A stretch of 47,486 nt of DNA, taken from positions 1-47,486 of the IMG/VR virus record IMGVR_UViG_3300008262_000089. The stretch is one strand, 5' to 3'. The notes below the pieces were generated by a model. That model was not told where the DNA came from and ran no database searches. It saw nothing but the letters and a program-made list of their open reading frames with translations. How positions within the stretch are numbered: position 1 is the stretch's first letter; each line of letters begins with the position of its first letter. The position numbers and the translations under genes were made by a program. The stretch is from a virus. Shown one piece after another: positions 40,276 through 47,486 of the stretch.

Positions 40276-40500
40276 ATGAAAACAGAAAAAACTTTCAACA
40301 TCTTAATGTTTTGTTTAGAAATGATGAAAAGAGCGTTTTGTTTCTTCTTTATTTTGTCTGCTTTAAATATAGGTAAAATTTTGATATACTATGATCAATA
40401 TCATCTACAAGTTCCACATTATATGGGTGTATTTTTGATTTCATTGGTTTTTTTGCTAATAATAAATTTATTACAATCAGGAATGAGAAGTGATGTATGA
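40276..40500 (+). CDS. small two-pass membrane protein, 74 aa
   Basis: Two predicted membrane helices (about residues 19-39 and 49-66) separated by YYDQYHLQVPHY. Weak AGG site. The TGA overlaps the next ATG, so it is coupled to the 358-aa transferase and may anchor it. Confidence 0.55.
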   Translation: MKTEKTFNILMFCLEMMKRAFCFFFILSALNIGKILIYYDQYHLQVPHYMGVFLISLVFLLIINLLQSGMRSDV

Positions 40501-41573
40501 TCGTGATATTTAATGTTAAAGTTAGCAACCTTAGATTTTTCGTTCATCAAAGGCCTAACTTATCTGATTTTTGTAGAGCAGATATATTCAAGTATTCTAT
40601 AGCTAGTCATGCAATTTTAAACAAGCATGTATCAAGATACATATTTTTCATTCAATTAGATAATGATTTAGAAAATAAAAAAGATGAAATCAAACAATTC
40701 ATTCAGCAGAATATCGATGTATCGAAGACGGACCTAATGTGGCACCGAAATAACACAATTACAGACTGGAAAAATCATAGTGCCCTATGGAATAATTTAG
40801 ATGATGAAATAATATGGTTTGCAGGTAACGATGATCATATATTTTTTGATTACAACTTAGAGTTAGTCGAAACAGCAACTAAGTTGCTTGAAGAAGAAAG
40901 TAATAATTTTGCTGCTGTATATTTTTCGCATTGGCCAGAAGCAATTCGCATGGCATTTCACTATCATGGTAAAATTCATCAAAACAAAAATTTTGTTTTT
41001 TTTAATTGGGAGAATCACGATTCAATTCGGATTGTGACTAAAAAACTATTTAATTATTATTGGTTTGGCACAAAAGCCGATACGGCATGTGTAGATTTTT
41101 ATAGAACAGATGCATTTAACTTTTCCGATGAGGGTAAATTTCCCATCAAAACATTCGTGCCAACCAGAGAGATGTGCAGGCATTTTGATGGATATAGTCA
41201 TGTCGGTGGTTTATACGATTTTTTCCCCCCACTAGAAATACCAAGAGGTTTTTTTGAATCTCAAATGATAGTCAACTATGGTTTTGAAGAGATTGACAGA
41301 AATGTGACCAACATAAATCCAAGAGCAATTTCATTCAAGACAACAAATTTAGAGTCAGGCCATGACATGTGGACTATTCTTGATCGCTTGCCGTTATTCT
41401 GGAAAAACAGAATTTCAAAAATAAACTCAAATCTTGAAAATGATTATAAATTCAAATCATGTTACAAAAATCGTTATATACAAAGCCTTAAAGAGAGAGT
41501 GGATTGTCATTTTACCCGTTTCGATACTACCTATCACCCACCTGAAGAGTGGATTTTAAAACATCTTGATTAA
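40497..41573 (+). CDS. glycosyltransferase-like protein, 358 aa
   Basis: GT-A-like opening with SRYIFFIQLDNDLE, then EIIWFAGNDDHIFF, a DDH-type metal site. C-terminal half contains Trp/Phe-rich segments and KTFVPTREMCRHFDGYSHVGG, which may hold the acceptor. Family assignment is tentative. Coupled to the upstream membrane protein and followed by the nucleotidyltransferase 12 nt later. Confidence 0.6.
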   Translation: MIVIFNVKVSNLRFFVHQRPNLSDFCRADIFKYSIASHAILNKHVSRYIFFIQLDNDLENKKDEIKQFIQQNIDVSKTDLMWHRNNTITDWKNHSALWNNLDDEIIWFAGNDDHIFFDYNLELVETATKLLEEESNNFAAVYFSHWPEAIRMAFHYHGKIHQNKNFVFFNWENHDSIRIVTKKLFNYYWFGTKADTACVDFYRTDAFNFSDEGKFPIKTFVPTREMCRHFDGYSHVGGLYDFFPPLEIPRGFFESQMIVNYGFEEIDRNVTNINPRAISFKTTNLESGHDMWTILDRLPLFWKNRISKINSNLENDYKFKSCYKNRYIQSLKERVDCHFTRFDTTYHPPEEWILKHLD

Positions 41574-41585
41574 AATATATAGTTC

Positions 41586-43151
41586 ATGACAAAACTAGTA
41601 ATACTTGCAGCTGGATTCGGTTCAAGAATGGGCTTATTAGGAGATTCGTTTAACAAGGCTTTGTTGCCTATACAGGGGAAGGCTGTAATCTCACATATAA
41701 TAGAAAATGCTCCTGTTGATCATATAATAATTGCTATTGGATATAGAGGGCAACAAATTAAGGATTATTGTTCAATATTTCATCAAAAAAACAATATTAC
41801 ATTTATTGAGGTAGACAATTATGACGGCCCCGGTGCAGGCCCCGGATACAGCATGTTTTGTTGCAAGGCAGAGTTAAATTGTCCTTTCTATCTGGTGACA
41901 GTCGATTCTTTACTGACGCAAAAACTACCAGCAATAGATTGCAACTGGATTGGATCAGGAGATGTAGATGACATGAGACACTATTCAACCTTGAAAGTAG
42001 ATGAAAATGACATCGTGGTTGATTTTCAAAACAAAAATGAAAACAGTTTGCCTTTGGCTTTCACAGGTGTAATCGCAGTAAAGGATTATGATTTATTTTG
42101 GAAAAGGTACGAACAATATTTAAATGAAAAACCGGATAAAGAAATTGAATTTGTTGGGGCATTTTACAGACCTTTCTTTGCACCAATTAAGAACAAGAAA
42201 ATAGCTTGGAAAGATGTTGGAAGAAGAACCTTGTACATGAGTGTTTACGAATCTTTAGATGGTGTTGATGATTATGATTTAAAAAAAGTTGATCACGATG
42301 AATTGACATACATTTACGATGGCAAAGTAGCAAAACTTTCCATGCCAAAAATTATTACTCAAAAAAAATTAAGACAAAGAATTTTACATGACTTTACACC
42401 TGAGCCCATTCATGACAATCTTCACAACTTATTAGTTCATAACTTTATCTGTGGGAAAAACTTATACCAAATTGGAGATGCAGAAGTTTATCATAAGTTT
42501 TTAAAATGGGCTGATGATAATTTATTCTGTAAAACAATTGAATGTAACAAAGGATTCAAAGAAGCTTGTGAAAAATTTTATAAACAGAAAACTTATGAAA
42601 GAATAGCTGCATTTTACAAAAGATTTCCAGAGTTCAATTCTGAATTGATTATTGCGAGCACCACATGTGGAAACGCATTCGATTATTTCAATAAGATTGA
42701 TTGGAATTTTATCTGTGAAGAATCAAAGGCCTATATTTTTCATGGTGATTTAAATTTTGGAAATATAATTCTTCAGACTAACGGAGATTTCAAACTAATT
42801 GACTGGAGATCAGATTTTGCTGGATTACCTTATGGAGATTTGTATTATGATTTTGCAAAACTTTATGCTGGATGTTTGATTAACTTTTATAAATGTTGTT
42901 ACGATAAAAGATATTTTTATAAAAAACAAAGCAAAGAATATGATGTCAATTGGTTTTCGACTGCTGATGAACAAATATTTATTCACCATTTCAGAAACTG
43001 GCTGGTAAAAAACAATTTCTCGCTTGATAAAGTAGAATTATTGTCTTATTTAATTTTATTAAACATGGCCCCGTTACATCTTGAAAATTTTTCCAAATAT
43101 CTGTATCTTCAAGGTATCAGGTACTTGGAGATTCATTTCCAAAAAAAATGA
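41586..43151 (+). CDS. nucleotidyltransferase-kinase fusion (LicC-like + LicA/APH-like)
   Basis: 521 aa. Residues 1-230: NTP-transferase, LVILAAGFGSRMG (substrate loop), NKALLPIQGK, GPGAGPGYS and VTVDS. Residues 240-521: aminoglycoside/choline-kinase fold with YIFHGDLNFGNII (HGD...N catalytic loop) and FKLIDWRSD (DFG-like). Such fusions make activated alcohols (CDP-choline-type) for decorating surface glycans. Substrate not readable. Stop overlaps the next ATG. Confidence 0.8.
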   Translation: MTKLVILAAGFGSRMGLLGDSFNKALLPIQGKAVISHIIENAPVDHIIIAIGYRGQQIKDYCSIFHQKNNITFIEVDNYDGPGAGPGYSMFCCKAELNCPFYLVTVDSLLTQKLPAIDCNWIGSGDVDDMRHYSTLKVDENDIVVDFQNKNENSLPLAFTGVIAVKDYDLFWKRYEQYLNEKPDKEIEFVGAFYRPFFAPIKNKKIAWKDVGRRTLYMSVYESLDGVDDYDLKKVDHDELTYIYDGKVAKLSMPKIITQKKLRQRILHDFTPEPIHDNLHNLLVHNFICGKNLYQIGDAEVYHKFLKWADDNLFCKTIECNKGFKEACEKFYKQKTYERIAAFYKRFPEFNSELIIASTTCGNAFDYFNKIDWNFICEESKAYIFHGDLNFGNIILQTNGDFKLIDWRSDFAGLPYGDLYYDFAKLYAGCLINFYKCCYDKRYFYKKQSKEYDVNWFSTADEQIFIHHFRNWLVKNNFSLDKVELLSYLILLNMAPLHLENFSKYLYLQGIRYLEIHFQKK

Positions 43152-43162
43152 CTGGAGCAAAC

Positions 43163-43555
43163 ATGGCTGCTTGGGAAAAAAGAGTTGATACTCGTACAAA
43201 TGACATGGCCCATGGCATTACTTTCCATATGTGGGAAAGGTACATGGAGGACTGTAGAGGAGAAGCAGCATACAATACAAAAAAATTACACCTTGATGGC
43301 AAGGTCAGTCTTACTATAGCACAGGGCCAACATAAGTATGGAGATGAATTAATTGCTCAAGTTTATGGAGTTGGTGGTGAGTTTAAGCCTAGACGAGCAA
43401 GTACACATAATAGAATTCAAGTTTATCTTGGCAAGATAGATGAAAGCACGGCTACTATGCTTGAAGAAATGGCTCAAACAATTAGAAAAATAATTAGTGA
43501 AACTACAAATAGTCAGACTGACTTGACCAAGGAAACAAATTCTTCGTGCTTGTAG
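43163..43555 (+). CDS. hypothetical protein, 130 aa
   Basis: ATG at 43163 has GGAG at 5 nt; the ATG at 43148 overlaps the preceding stop and has none. Small alpha/beta protein; QHKYGDELIAQVYGVGGEFKPRRA is the most conserved-looking part. Its end overlaps the converging CapK-like gene by 43 nt. Family not recognised. Confidence 0.5.
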   Translation: MAAWEKRVDTRTNDMAHGITFHMWERYMEDCRGEAAYNTKKLHLDGKVSLTIAQGQHKYGDELIAQVYGVGGEFKPRRASTHNRIQVYLGKIDESTATMLEEMAQTIRKIISETTNSQTDLTKETNSSCL

Positions 43556-44562
43556 TTTGTAAAATTATCAACATAGGTTATTGCAACTTGAGATTCTGTT
43601 TCCAACATGGAGCGGATTTGCTCCTTGAGCCGTGTTTCATTTTGTTCTGACATTTTTTCACATACGACTTGGAGTTCTAATTGATGCAAAGAGTGCTGTA
43701 TTAGCTTATATCTTTTTATTCCGAAATCATCATAGTATGTTCTGCTGCCAAATAATGGCCATTTTTTATCTCCATTAGGATAAACAAACATATTTCTTAC
43801 TCTGCCGTAAATTTTTGTTATTGTTTGCAAAGACCTACCACAACTACAAGTTCCCAATTCTATCAAATCACCGTGCTTATATCTTCTAATGTAAGGATTT
43901 GTTAGAGTTGTTATTATTAATTCTTTGTTTTCATTAGTTTCAACAATTTGGTTTTCCATGACATGATAATTTTCTTGATTTGTCGGACATTGAATTGCAA
44001 TTGTGCCACATTCTTCAGATGAATACATACTGCCACCCAGTTCACCAGTACCTTTTACATCTATTAAGTTGGTGATTTTTTTGAGATCAAGTTGTTTGGC
44101 TACAGTAGGATTGCAATGAAGATAATGTGGATTTTTCTTTTCAAGCCATTCTTGTATTTCTCTTACTGTGCCTAAATGGGATTTATAAGATTTTCCCTGC
44201 TTCGGTGCAATAATTTTTGGAATACCCCAAGAATCAAATTCTTTATCTTCTTTTTCTATACTGGGTTTTACCGTTGCTTTAGTCAATCCAAAATTCCAGT
44301 TTCTCCATTTCATCTCACGAATGTTTGTTGCCATGTACCAGATGTGATCGAGAATAGTTTTTTCAACGGTTACGGGTATGCCAGTTGATCCAGAACTTTT
44401 GCAACTGAATACACCTTTTTCCATTTTGGTTTTTTGCAATTCTTCTCTGCTTATGATTGGTAAATTTTTGACAAAATCGAAATTTGGTTTATAATTGTAC
44501 TGCATGACATCAAAAGAATCTAGAAGATGCTTTATGTGTTGATCAATTGAAATTCTTTGCAT
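43513..44562 (-). CDS. CapK/PaaK-like adenylate-forming enzyme
   Basis: 349 aa. FSCKSSGSTGIPVTVEKT is the ATP-binding P-loop, MYSSEECGTIAIQCP the adenylation motif, TLTNPYIRRYKHGDLIELGTCSCGRSLQTI the HGD/acid-binding and Cys region and IYGRVRNMF the hinge. These enzymes activate carboxylic acids as AMP esters, then often pass them to CoA or an amine. Short of the usual 430-450 residues, with a reduced N-terminus. Overlaps the upstream methyltransferase gene by 20 nt. Confidence 0.8.
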   Translation of the reverse strand: MQRISIDQHIKHLLDSFDVMQYNYKPNFDFVKNLPIISREELQKTKMEKGVFSCKSSGSTGIPVTVEKTILDHIWYMATNIREMKWRNWNFGLTKATVKPSIEKEDKEFDSWGIPKIIAPKQGKSYKSHLGTVREIQEWLEKKNPHYLHCNPTVAKQLDLKKITNLIDVKGTGELGGSMYSSEECGTIAIQCPTNQENYHVMENQIVETNENKELIITTLTNPYIRRYKHGDLIELGTCSCGRSLQTITKIYGRVRNMFVYPNGDKKWPLFGSRTYYDDFGIKRYKLIQHSLHQLELQVVCEKMSEQNETRLKEQIRSMLETESQVAITYVDNFTNYKHEEFVSLVKSV

Positions 44563-45010
44563 GGAAGTTCCATATTAAAAAGGAATAAACTGATTGGTCT
44601 TCTATTGTATCAGGCTTTATGTAAAGCTCATGTGGATGTGTAAAATAATTTGCAATTTTCATGTTCGGCAAACGCTCATTAAAATATCTTACAACGAAAC
44701 GGTTACAATGAGTAGATGCCATTTTTAGTACATCATTAGTAAGCTCTTCCGTAAAGTTTAAAACCCCATCACCCATGATGTTATTATAAAATATTTTATT
44801 ATTTCTCCAATCTCCAACTATAACATTTTTAGATAAAAACCACGGATCGATATCCAGTTGATAATCAGTATGTATTAAAAGTTTATGTGTACAGCCAAGA
44901 AGCAAGCTGGAGCCTTGAATTTTATATTTTATGTAAATATTGATATCATCGTCTGATGGGCTATAGGGAGGCTGCAATTGTGTAGCCCAATATGTTTTAT
45001 CGACAAGCAT
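44543..45010 (-). CDS. small SAM-methyltransferase-like protein
   Basis: 155 aa. LLLGCTHKLL as glycine-poor motif I, QLDIDPWFL as the acidic strand end, VIVGDWRN and NIMGDGVLNF: the LG-T-x-x-L ... D ... GDW ... GDG chain seen in a class I methyltransferase family. About 70 residues shorter than usual. Coupled to the CapK-like gene. No Shine-Dalgarno seen. Confidence 0.55.
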   Translation of the reverse strand: MLVDKTYWATQLQPPYSPSDDDINIYIKYKIQGSSLLLGCTHKLLIHTDYQLDIDPWFLSKNVIVGDWRNNKIFYNNIMGDGVLNFTEELTNDVLKMASTHCNRFVVRYFNERLPNMKIANYFTHPHELYIKPDTIEDQSVYSFLIWNFHAKNFN

Positions 45011-45019
45011 AATTTAATG

Positions 45020-45049
45020 TAGACACAATTCAAAATTTTTGCGTACAAT
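45020..45049 (+). promoter_or_regulatory. sigma70-like promoter
   Basis: TAGACA, 18 nt, TACAAT about 33 nt before the 45082 start. Confidence 0.45.
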
Positions 45050-45081
45050 GTGTCTCAGGTTCGTATACAGGAGGCAATAAT

Positions 45082-45354
45082 ATGGAATATGATTTTAGTT
45101 TTTATGGTTTGGCAACTGATATCAAACCACCTTTGAAAGTAAGTTGGCAAGAAACCAAAAGAACAGTTGATCTATCTCATAGGTCATATGCTTTTAGTTT
45201 TTTTGATAAAGGAGCTAAACAGAGCAAACATGCTGTATCATCGTGGGGCAGTAAAAAAGTTTTCTTCGGTATAATGCGCTTCCAGAGAAGTGGCTGCTTT
45301 TCCAAAAATCCCGTGGTTTCTGAATCAATTTGTTTTGGAGAATGGAGAATATAA
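45082..45354 (+). CDS. Trp/Phe/Ser-rich small protein, paralog of the 1681 gene
   Basis: 90 aa, AGGAGG at 7 nt, own promoter. Shares FSxYG, KPP, SW and KRTVDLSH(R/K)SYxF with the 1681-2007 protein over the first 38 residues; the remainder diverges but stays Ser/Phe/Trp-rich. The stop overlaps the next ATG. Good expression signals here make this the firmest member of the aromatic microprotein set. Confidence 0.75.
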   Translation: MEYDFSFYGLATDIKPPLKVSWQETKRTVDLSHRSYAFSFFDKGAKQSKHAVSSWGSKKVFFGIMRFQRSGCFSKNPVVSESICFGEWRI

Positions 45355-45560
45355 TGACAATTCACAATGCAGCAGTCATCTGCTCTTCCGTGTTTGGCAA
45401 AAGAGCTATTTCTGTTAATAATGCCAATCAACATAAAAGCAAATGTTTTACACTTTCACATTATGGGCATAATCATCAAGATTATACTTTACATATATTA
45501 GGCAGTTCATACGCACCTTATGTTTACAGCCGTATTCAGTTCAGGGCTTTTTGGGTTTAA
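45354..45560 (+). CDS. Ser/His/Tyr-rich microprotein, 68 aa
   Basis: Start overlaps the preceding stop (TAATG). Composition rich in Ser, His, Asn, Tyr and Phe (VICSSVFGKRAISV, LSHYGHNHQDYT, FRAFWV). No known domain. Coupled to the 45082 gene. Confidence 0.55.
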   Translation: MTIHNAAVICSSVFGKRAISVNNANQHKSKCFTLSHYGHNHQDYTLHILGSSYAPYVYSRIQFRAFWV

Positions 45561-45594
45561 TGTCATTTTTTATTAAAAAAACAAATTAAAACAC

Positions 45595-45624
45595 AATACC
45601 TACTAGCAAAAGCTGGTAGGTATT
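45595..45624 (+). promoter_or_regulatory. 13-bp hairpin over the ribosome-binding region
   Basis: AATACCTACTAGC (45595-45607) pairs with GCTGGTAGGTATT (45612-45624), one T-G pair, AAAA loop. The right arm contains the only SD-like bases (TAGG), and the stem ends one base before the GTG start of the next gene, so it could block translation. It could also be a terminator stem for 45354-45560, though the T run is short. Confidence 0.6.
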
Positions 45625-45625
45625 T

Positions 45626-46270
45626 GTGGATAAAATAGAAAAACTAAAAGTATTTTGCGAGAAAATCAATCTGAGTCTCGGAGACTTTTTACAGGTTTAT
45701 GACAATGAATTTTTTCCTGAAACAAAAATAGAAAAATACTGCTTATTCAAAAATATTATTGATAGAAATTTGAATCAAGAACAAAAAGATTTTATAGATA
45801 GTGTCTGCAACCTTAATAACAGAGATAGTCGAACACCTACTGAATATGCAAGAGATTTAGTCGTTTCTTGGCTTGTAGAAGATGTAATAAAAAAATACCT
45901 TAATTTGAAAAATAATGGAGCGGATTCACAACGAAATTTTCTAAAAAGCAAACAAATCAAATATGATTCTGATTTTATGTTAAATGATCGATATTTGGAA
46001 CTTTATGTCAATTTTACTGATTATTGGATTAAACAGAAAAAAATTGATTTAAGAATGGATAAACACTCACATTTAGTAAAAAACAAGTCGTTATTACTTG
46101 GGATAGCCTTCAATACATATCAGTTTTTCCTGATTGACTTTGGTTCAGAAGATTTGCCGTTTCATGAAAACTACAATTATTTTTGGAAGAAAAAATGCTA
46201 CACTTGTGATAAGTATGATAAATTCTACGACATTGCAGAATTGAAAAACTATCTTTCTTACTTTGGATAA
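45626..46270 (+). CDS. hypothetical protein, possible nuclease-like fold, 214 aa
   Basis: GTG start immediately after the hairpin. Helical N-terminal half; the C-terminal half has IKYDSDFMLNDRYLELYVNF and KKIDLRMDKHSHL, an acidic/strand arrangement that could fit a PD-(D/E)XK-like core but lacks a clear E-x-K. C-terminal KKKCYTCDKYDKFYD has a CxxC. Recognised only weakly. Confidence 0.55.
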   Translation: MDKIEKLKVFCEKINLSLGDFLQVYDNEFFPETKIEKYCLFKNIIDRNLNQEQKDFIDSVCNLNNRDSRTPTEYARDLVVSWLVEDVIKKYLNLKNNGADSQRNFLKSKQIKYDSDFMLNDRYLELYVNFTDYWIKQKKIDLRMDKHSHLVKNKSLLLGIAFNTYQFFLIDFGSEDLPFHENYNYFWKKKCYTCDKYDKFYDIAELKNYLSYFG

Positions 46271-46272
46271 AT

Positions 46273-46497
46273 ATGATTCATAAAATATGGTCTTGTTCAT
46301 CTACGAGTTGCTGGACTGGATCGACAGGTTTTCATCATTCGATCAATCACTTCTACAATAAAAGCAAAGGCCGATGCTTTCGCATGAATCACAGCTTTTC
46401 AAAGAATTCAATATTTTTGACTGAATGCGAGTTCATCAGACGATATTATTTTAGTGGAAACATTCAGGTTTCCCGAAATTGGAACTCAAACTCTTGA
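46273..46497 (+). CDS. Trp/Cys/Ser/Phe-rich microprotein, 74 aa
   Basis: Starts 2 nt after the preceding stop and overlaps the next gene by 19 nt. Contains WSCSSTSCWTGSTGFHH, CFRMNHSFSK and TECEFIRRYYFSGN; the last resembles the SECFSNKYFFS stretch of the 2100-2297 microprotein. No clear Shine-Dalgarno. Placed between two real genes in an operon, which supports coding. Confidence 0.5.
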   Translation: MIHKIWSCSSTSCWTGSTGFHHSINHFYNKSKGRCFRMNHSFSKNSIFLTECEFIRRYYFSGNIQVSRNWNSNS

Positions 46498-47228
46498 TTA
46501 AACAAATAATAGCTAGAAGTAGACAGAATCAGTTTGTTTTTTATGAATTTGATTATATTGGCCAGCACATTCTTAGAGATGGAGTTTGGGAACCCCATTT
46601 TGACGAGGTAATTAAGCTTATAGGCGCTGGCTCATGTTTAGTTGATATCGGGGCCAACTTTGGTTACAACAGCGTTTTAATGGCAAAAAAGACGGGTTTA
46701 AATGGCAAGCTATTTGCCTTCGAACCACAGCGATTACTATTCCAACAATTAAATGCAAATTTAGTGCTGAATGATATCCAAAATGCTTACACTTACAATT
46801 TGGCTTTAGGAAATGAATCTGGCCAAGTTCTCACAATGGAGCCAATTGATTATCAGCAAGCATGCGTAAATTTGGGCGCTTTGAGCATTGGTTCTGGTGG
46901 AGAAACTATTAAGACTACGAAGTTAGATGATTTAGAAATTGGCAGAATAGATTTCATAAAATTAGATGCTCAGGGTTATGAAAAGTTTATTATGCAAGGC
47001 GCAGAAAACACTATTAAGAAATACATGCCAACCATTTTCATAGAAATCGAAGAGCATCATCTGCAAAAGTTTGGTGTTACAACAGACGAAATATACGAGT
47101 TGATTTCAAGTTTTGGCTACCAAATTTACAAAATCCAAAATGATTGGCCATATGATCATATTTGTAGTGTTGACCCAAGAGTTGAACATTTAAATTTGCC
47201 AATATTTAAAATGATCAAAAATAACTAA
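46479..47228 (+). CDS. FkbM-type methyltransferase
   Basis: 249 aa from a TTG start. VDIGANFGYNSVLMAKK (motif I), LFAFEPQ (acidic strand end), YNLALGNESG, IDFIKLDAQGYEKFIMQGA and PTIFIEIEEHHL form the ordered FkbM signature. These enzymes O-methylate sugars or polyketides. Last enzyme of the modification island; overlaps the microprotein upstream. Confidence 0.8.
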   Translation: MELKLLIKQIIARSRQNQFVFYEFDYIGQHILRDGVWEPHFDEVIKLIGAGSCLVDIGANFGYNSVLMAKKTGLNGKLFAFEPQRLLFQQLNANLVLNDIQNAYTYNLALGNESGQVLTMEPIDYQQACVNLGALSIGSGGETIKTTKLDDLEIGRIDFIKLDAQGYEKFIMQGAENTIKKYMPTIFIEIEEHHLQKFGVTTDEIYELISSFGYQIYKIQNDWPYDHICSVDPRVEHLNLPIFKMIKNN

Positions 47229-47243
47229 ATTGTTTGTCTTGTT

Positions 47244-47251
47244 AATAAATA
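47244..47251 (+). promoter_or_regulatory. late-promoter-like box
   Basis: AATAAATA only 7 nt before the ATG of the last gene; if it acts as a -10, the mRNA would be nearly leaderless. Confidence 0.3.
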
Positions 47252-47258
47252 TATTACT

Positions 47259-47486
47259 ATGATAACACTACAAGAATGGCTGCTATTGGATGAAAGTAAA
47301 AAAGATGCTTGCTATCACAAGGTAAAAGCAAGGTATCGTGTTTGGCCTAGTGCCTACGCCAGCGGGGCGTTAGTAAAATGCCGTAAAGTTGGAGCCAAGA
47401 ATTGGGGAAATAAAAAGAAGAAAAAACTAAAAGAGAATAAATTTCCAACACTTGAGCAATATTTGAATGAAACAAAATTCGGTCTT
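47259..47486 (+). CDS. DUF5872-like capsid-targeted protein (partial, cut by window end)
   Basis: 76 residues visible. MITLQEWLLLDE|SKKD is a capsid-targeting-like leader with an L-x-E site, followed by the very typical KARYRVWPSAYASGALVKCRKVGA block and NWGNKKKKK, which many T4-like phage proteins share. A second such peptide, TLEQYLNE|TK, starts near residue 63, so the protein may be a multi-part head polyprotein. No Shine-Dalgarno seen. Confidence 0.7.
   Translation, partial: MITLQEWLLLDESKKDACYHKVKARYRVWPSAYASGALVKCRKVGAKNWGNKKKKKLKENKFPTLEQYLNETKFGL

Noticed and set aside
1-47486. CRISPR arrays, insertion sequences, rRNA, attachment sites
   Set aside because: No regularly spaced direct repeats, transposase motifs, rRNA segments or flanking att-like repeats were seen on either strand.

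Overview
The window looks like accessory DNA from a large, tailed, T4-like (myovirus-type, probably jumbo) bacteriophage. The evidence is AT-rich DNA, very tight gene packing with ATGA/TAATG overlaps, strong Shine-Dalgarno (SD) sites, many orphan and microprotein genes, strand switching by block, virion proteins with T4-style capsid-targeting and protease-like motifs, ATAAATAA-type boxes upstream of virion genes, a T4 Rnl1-type RNA ligase and a phage tRNA. No terminase, capsid, portal or lysis cassette is present, and the host cannot be fixed from the sequence.

Layout. 45-689 is a methyltransferase. 727-3504 is a minus-strand run headed by a PD-(D/E)XK-like nuclease, followed by a chain of tiny coupled genes (18-108 aa). 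3559-7647 holds small orphan genes with sigma70-like promoters and a CAP-domain protein. 7686-16136 is mainly virion material: an appendage-type protein, two large internal proteins that are paralogous to each other, a small lysine-rich protein, a permuted NlpC/P60-like hydrolase, a secreted Cys-rich protein and a seven-repeat RCC1 protein. 16218-18092 has ankyrin-like proteins and a ribbon-helix-helix regulator. 18174-18442 is a tRNA-Arg(UCU) gene interrupted by a small group I intron. 18513-23038 is a three-gene module: a GHKL-like ATPase, a MoxR/CobS-type AAA+ ATPase and a VWA protein.

23040-30921 contains a putative virion protein, a DnaQ-type exonuclease, a family 2 glycosyltransferase, two tandem carbamoyltransferases and a C-family DNA polymerase alpha subunit without a PHP domain. 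31063-32462 includes a DUF6745-like protein and its usual small neighbour. 32734-35046 encodes two divergent lectin-fold virion proteins. 35164-47228 is a glycan or small-molecule modification island of glycosyltransferases, methyltransferases, a nucleotidyltransferase-kinase fusion and a CapK/PaaK-like adenylating enzyme, with an RNA ligase and further microproteins in between. A DUF5872-like capsid-targeted protein runs off the right edge.

How the parts fit. The exonuclease and PHP-less polymerase could form a split replicase. The RNA ligase could repair tRNAs attacked by host anticodon nucleases, while the phage also carries its own AGA-decoding tRNA. The sugar-modifying enzymes could build a carbamoylated, methylated glycan on virions, phage DNA or host surface. 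Two promoter classes are suggested: sigma70-like promoters, often with TGG before TATnAT, for cytoplasmic genes, and an ATAAATAA box for virion genes. The most unusual items are the intron-bearing tRNA, the microprotein chain, the ATPase/AAA/VWA module, the apparent AUU start of the RNA ligase, and the repeated capsid-targeting motifs.
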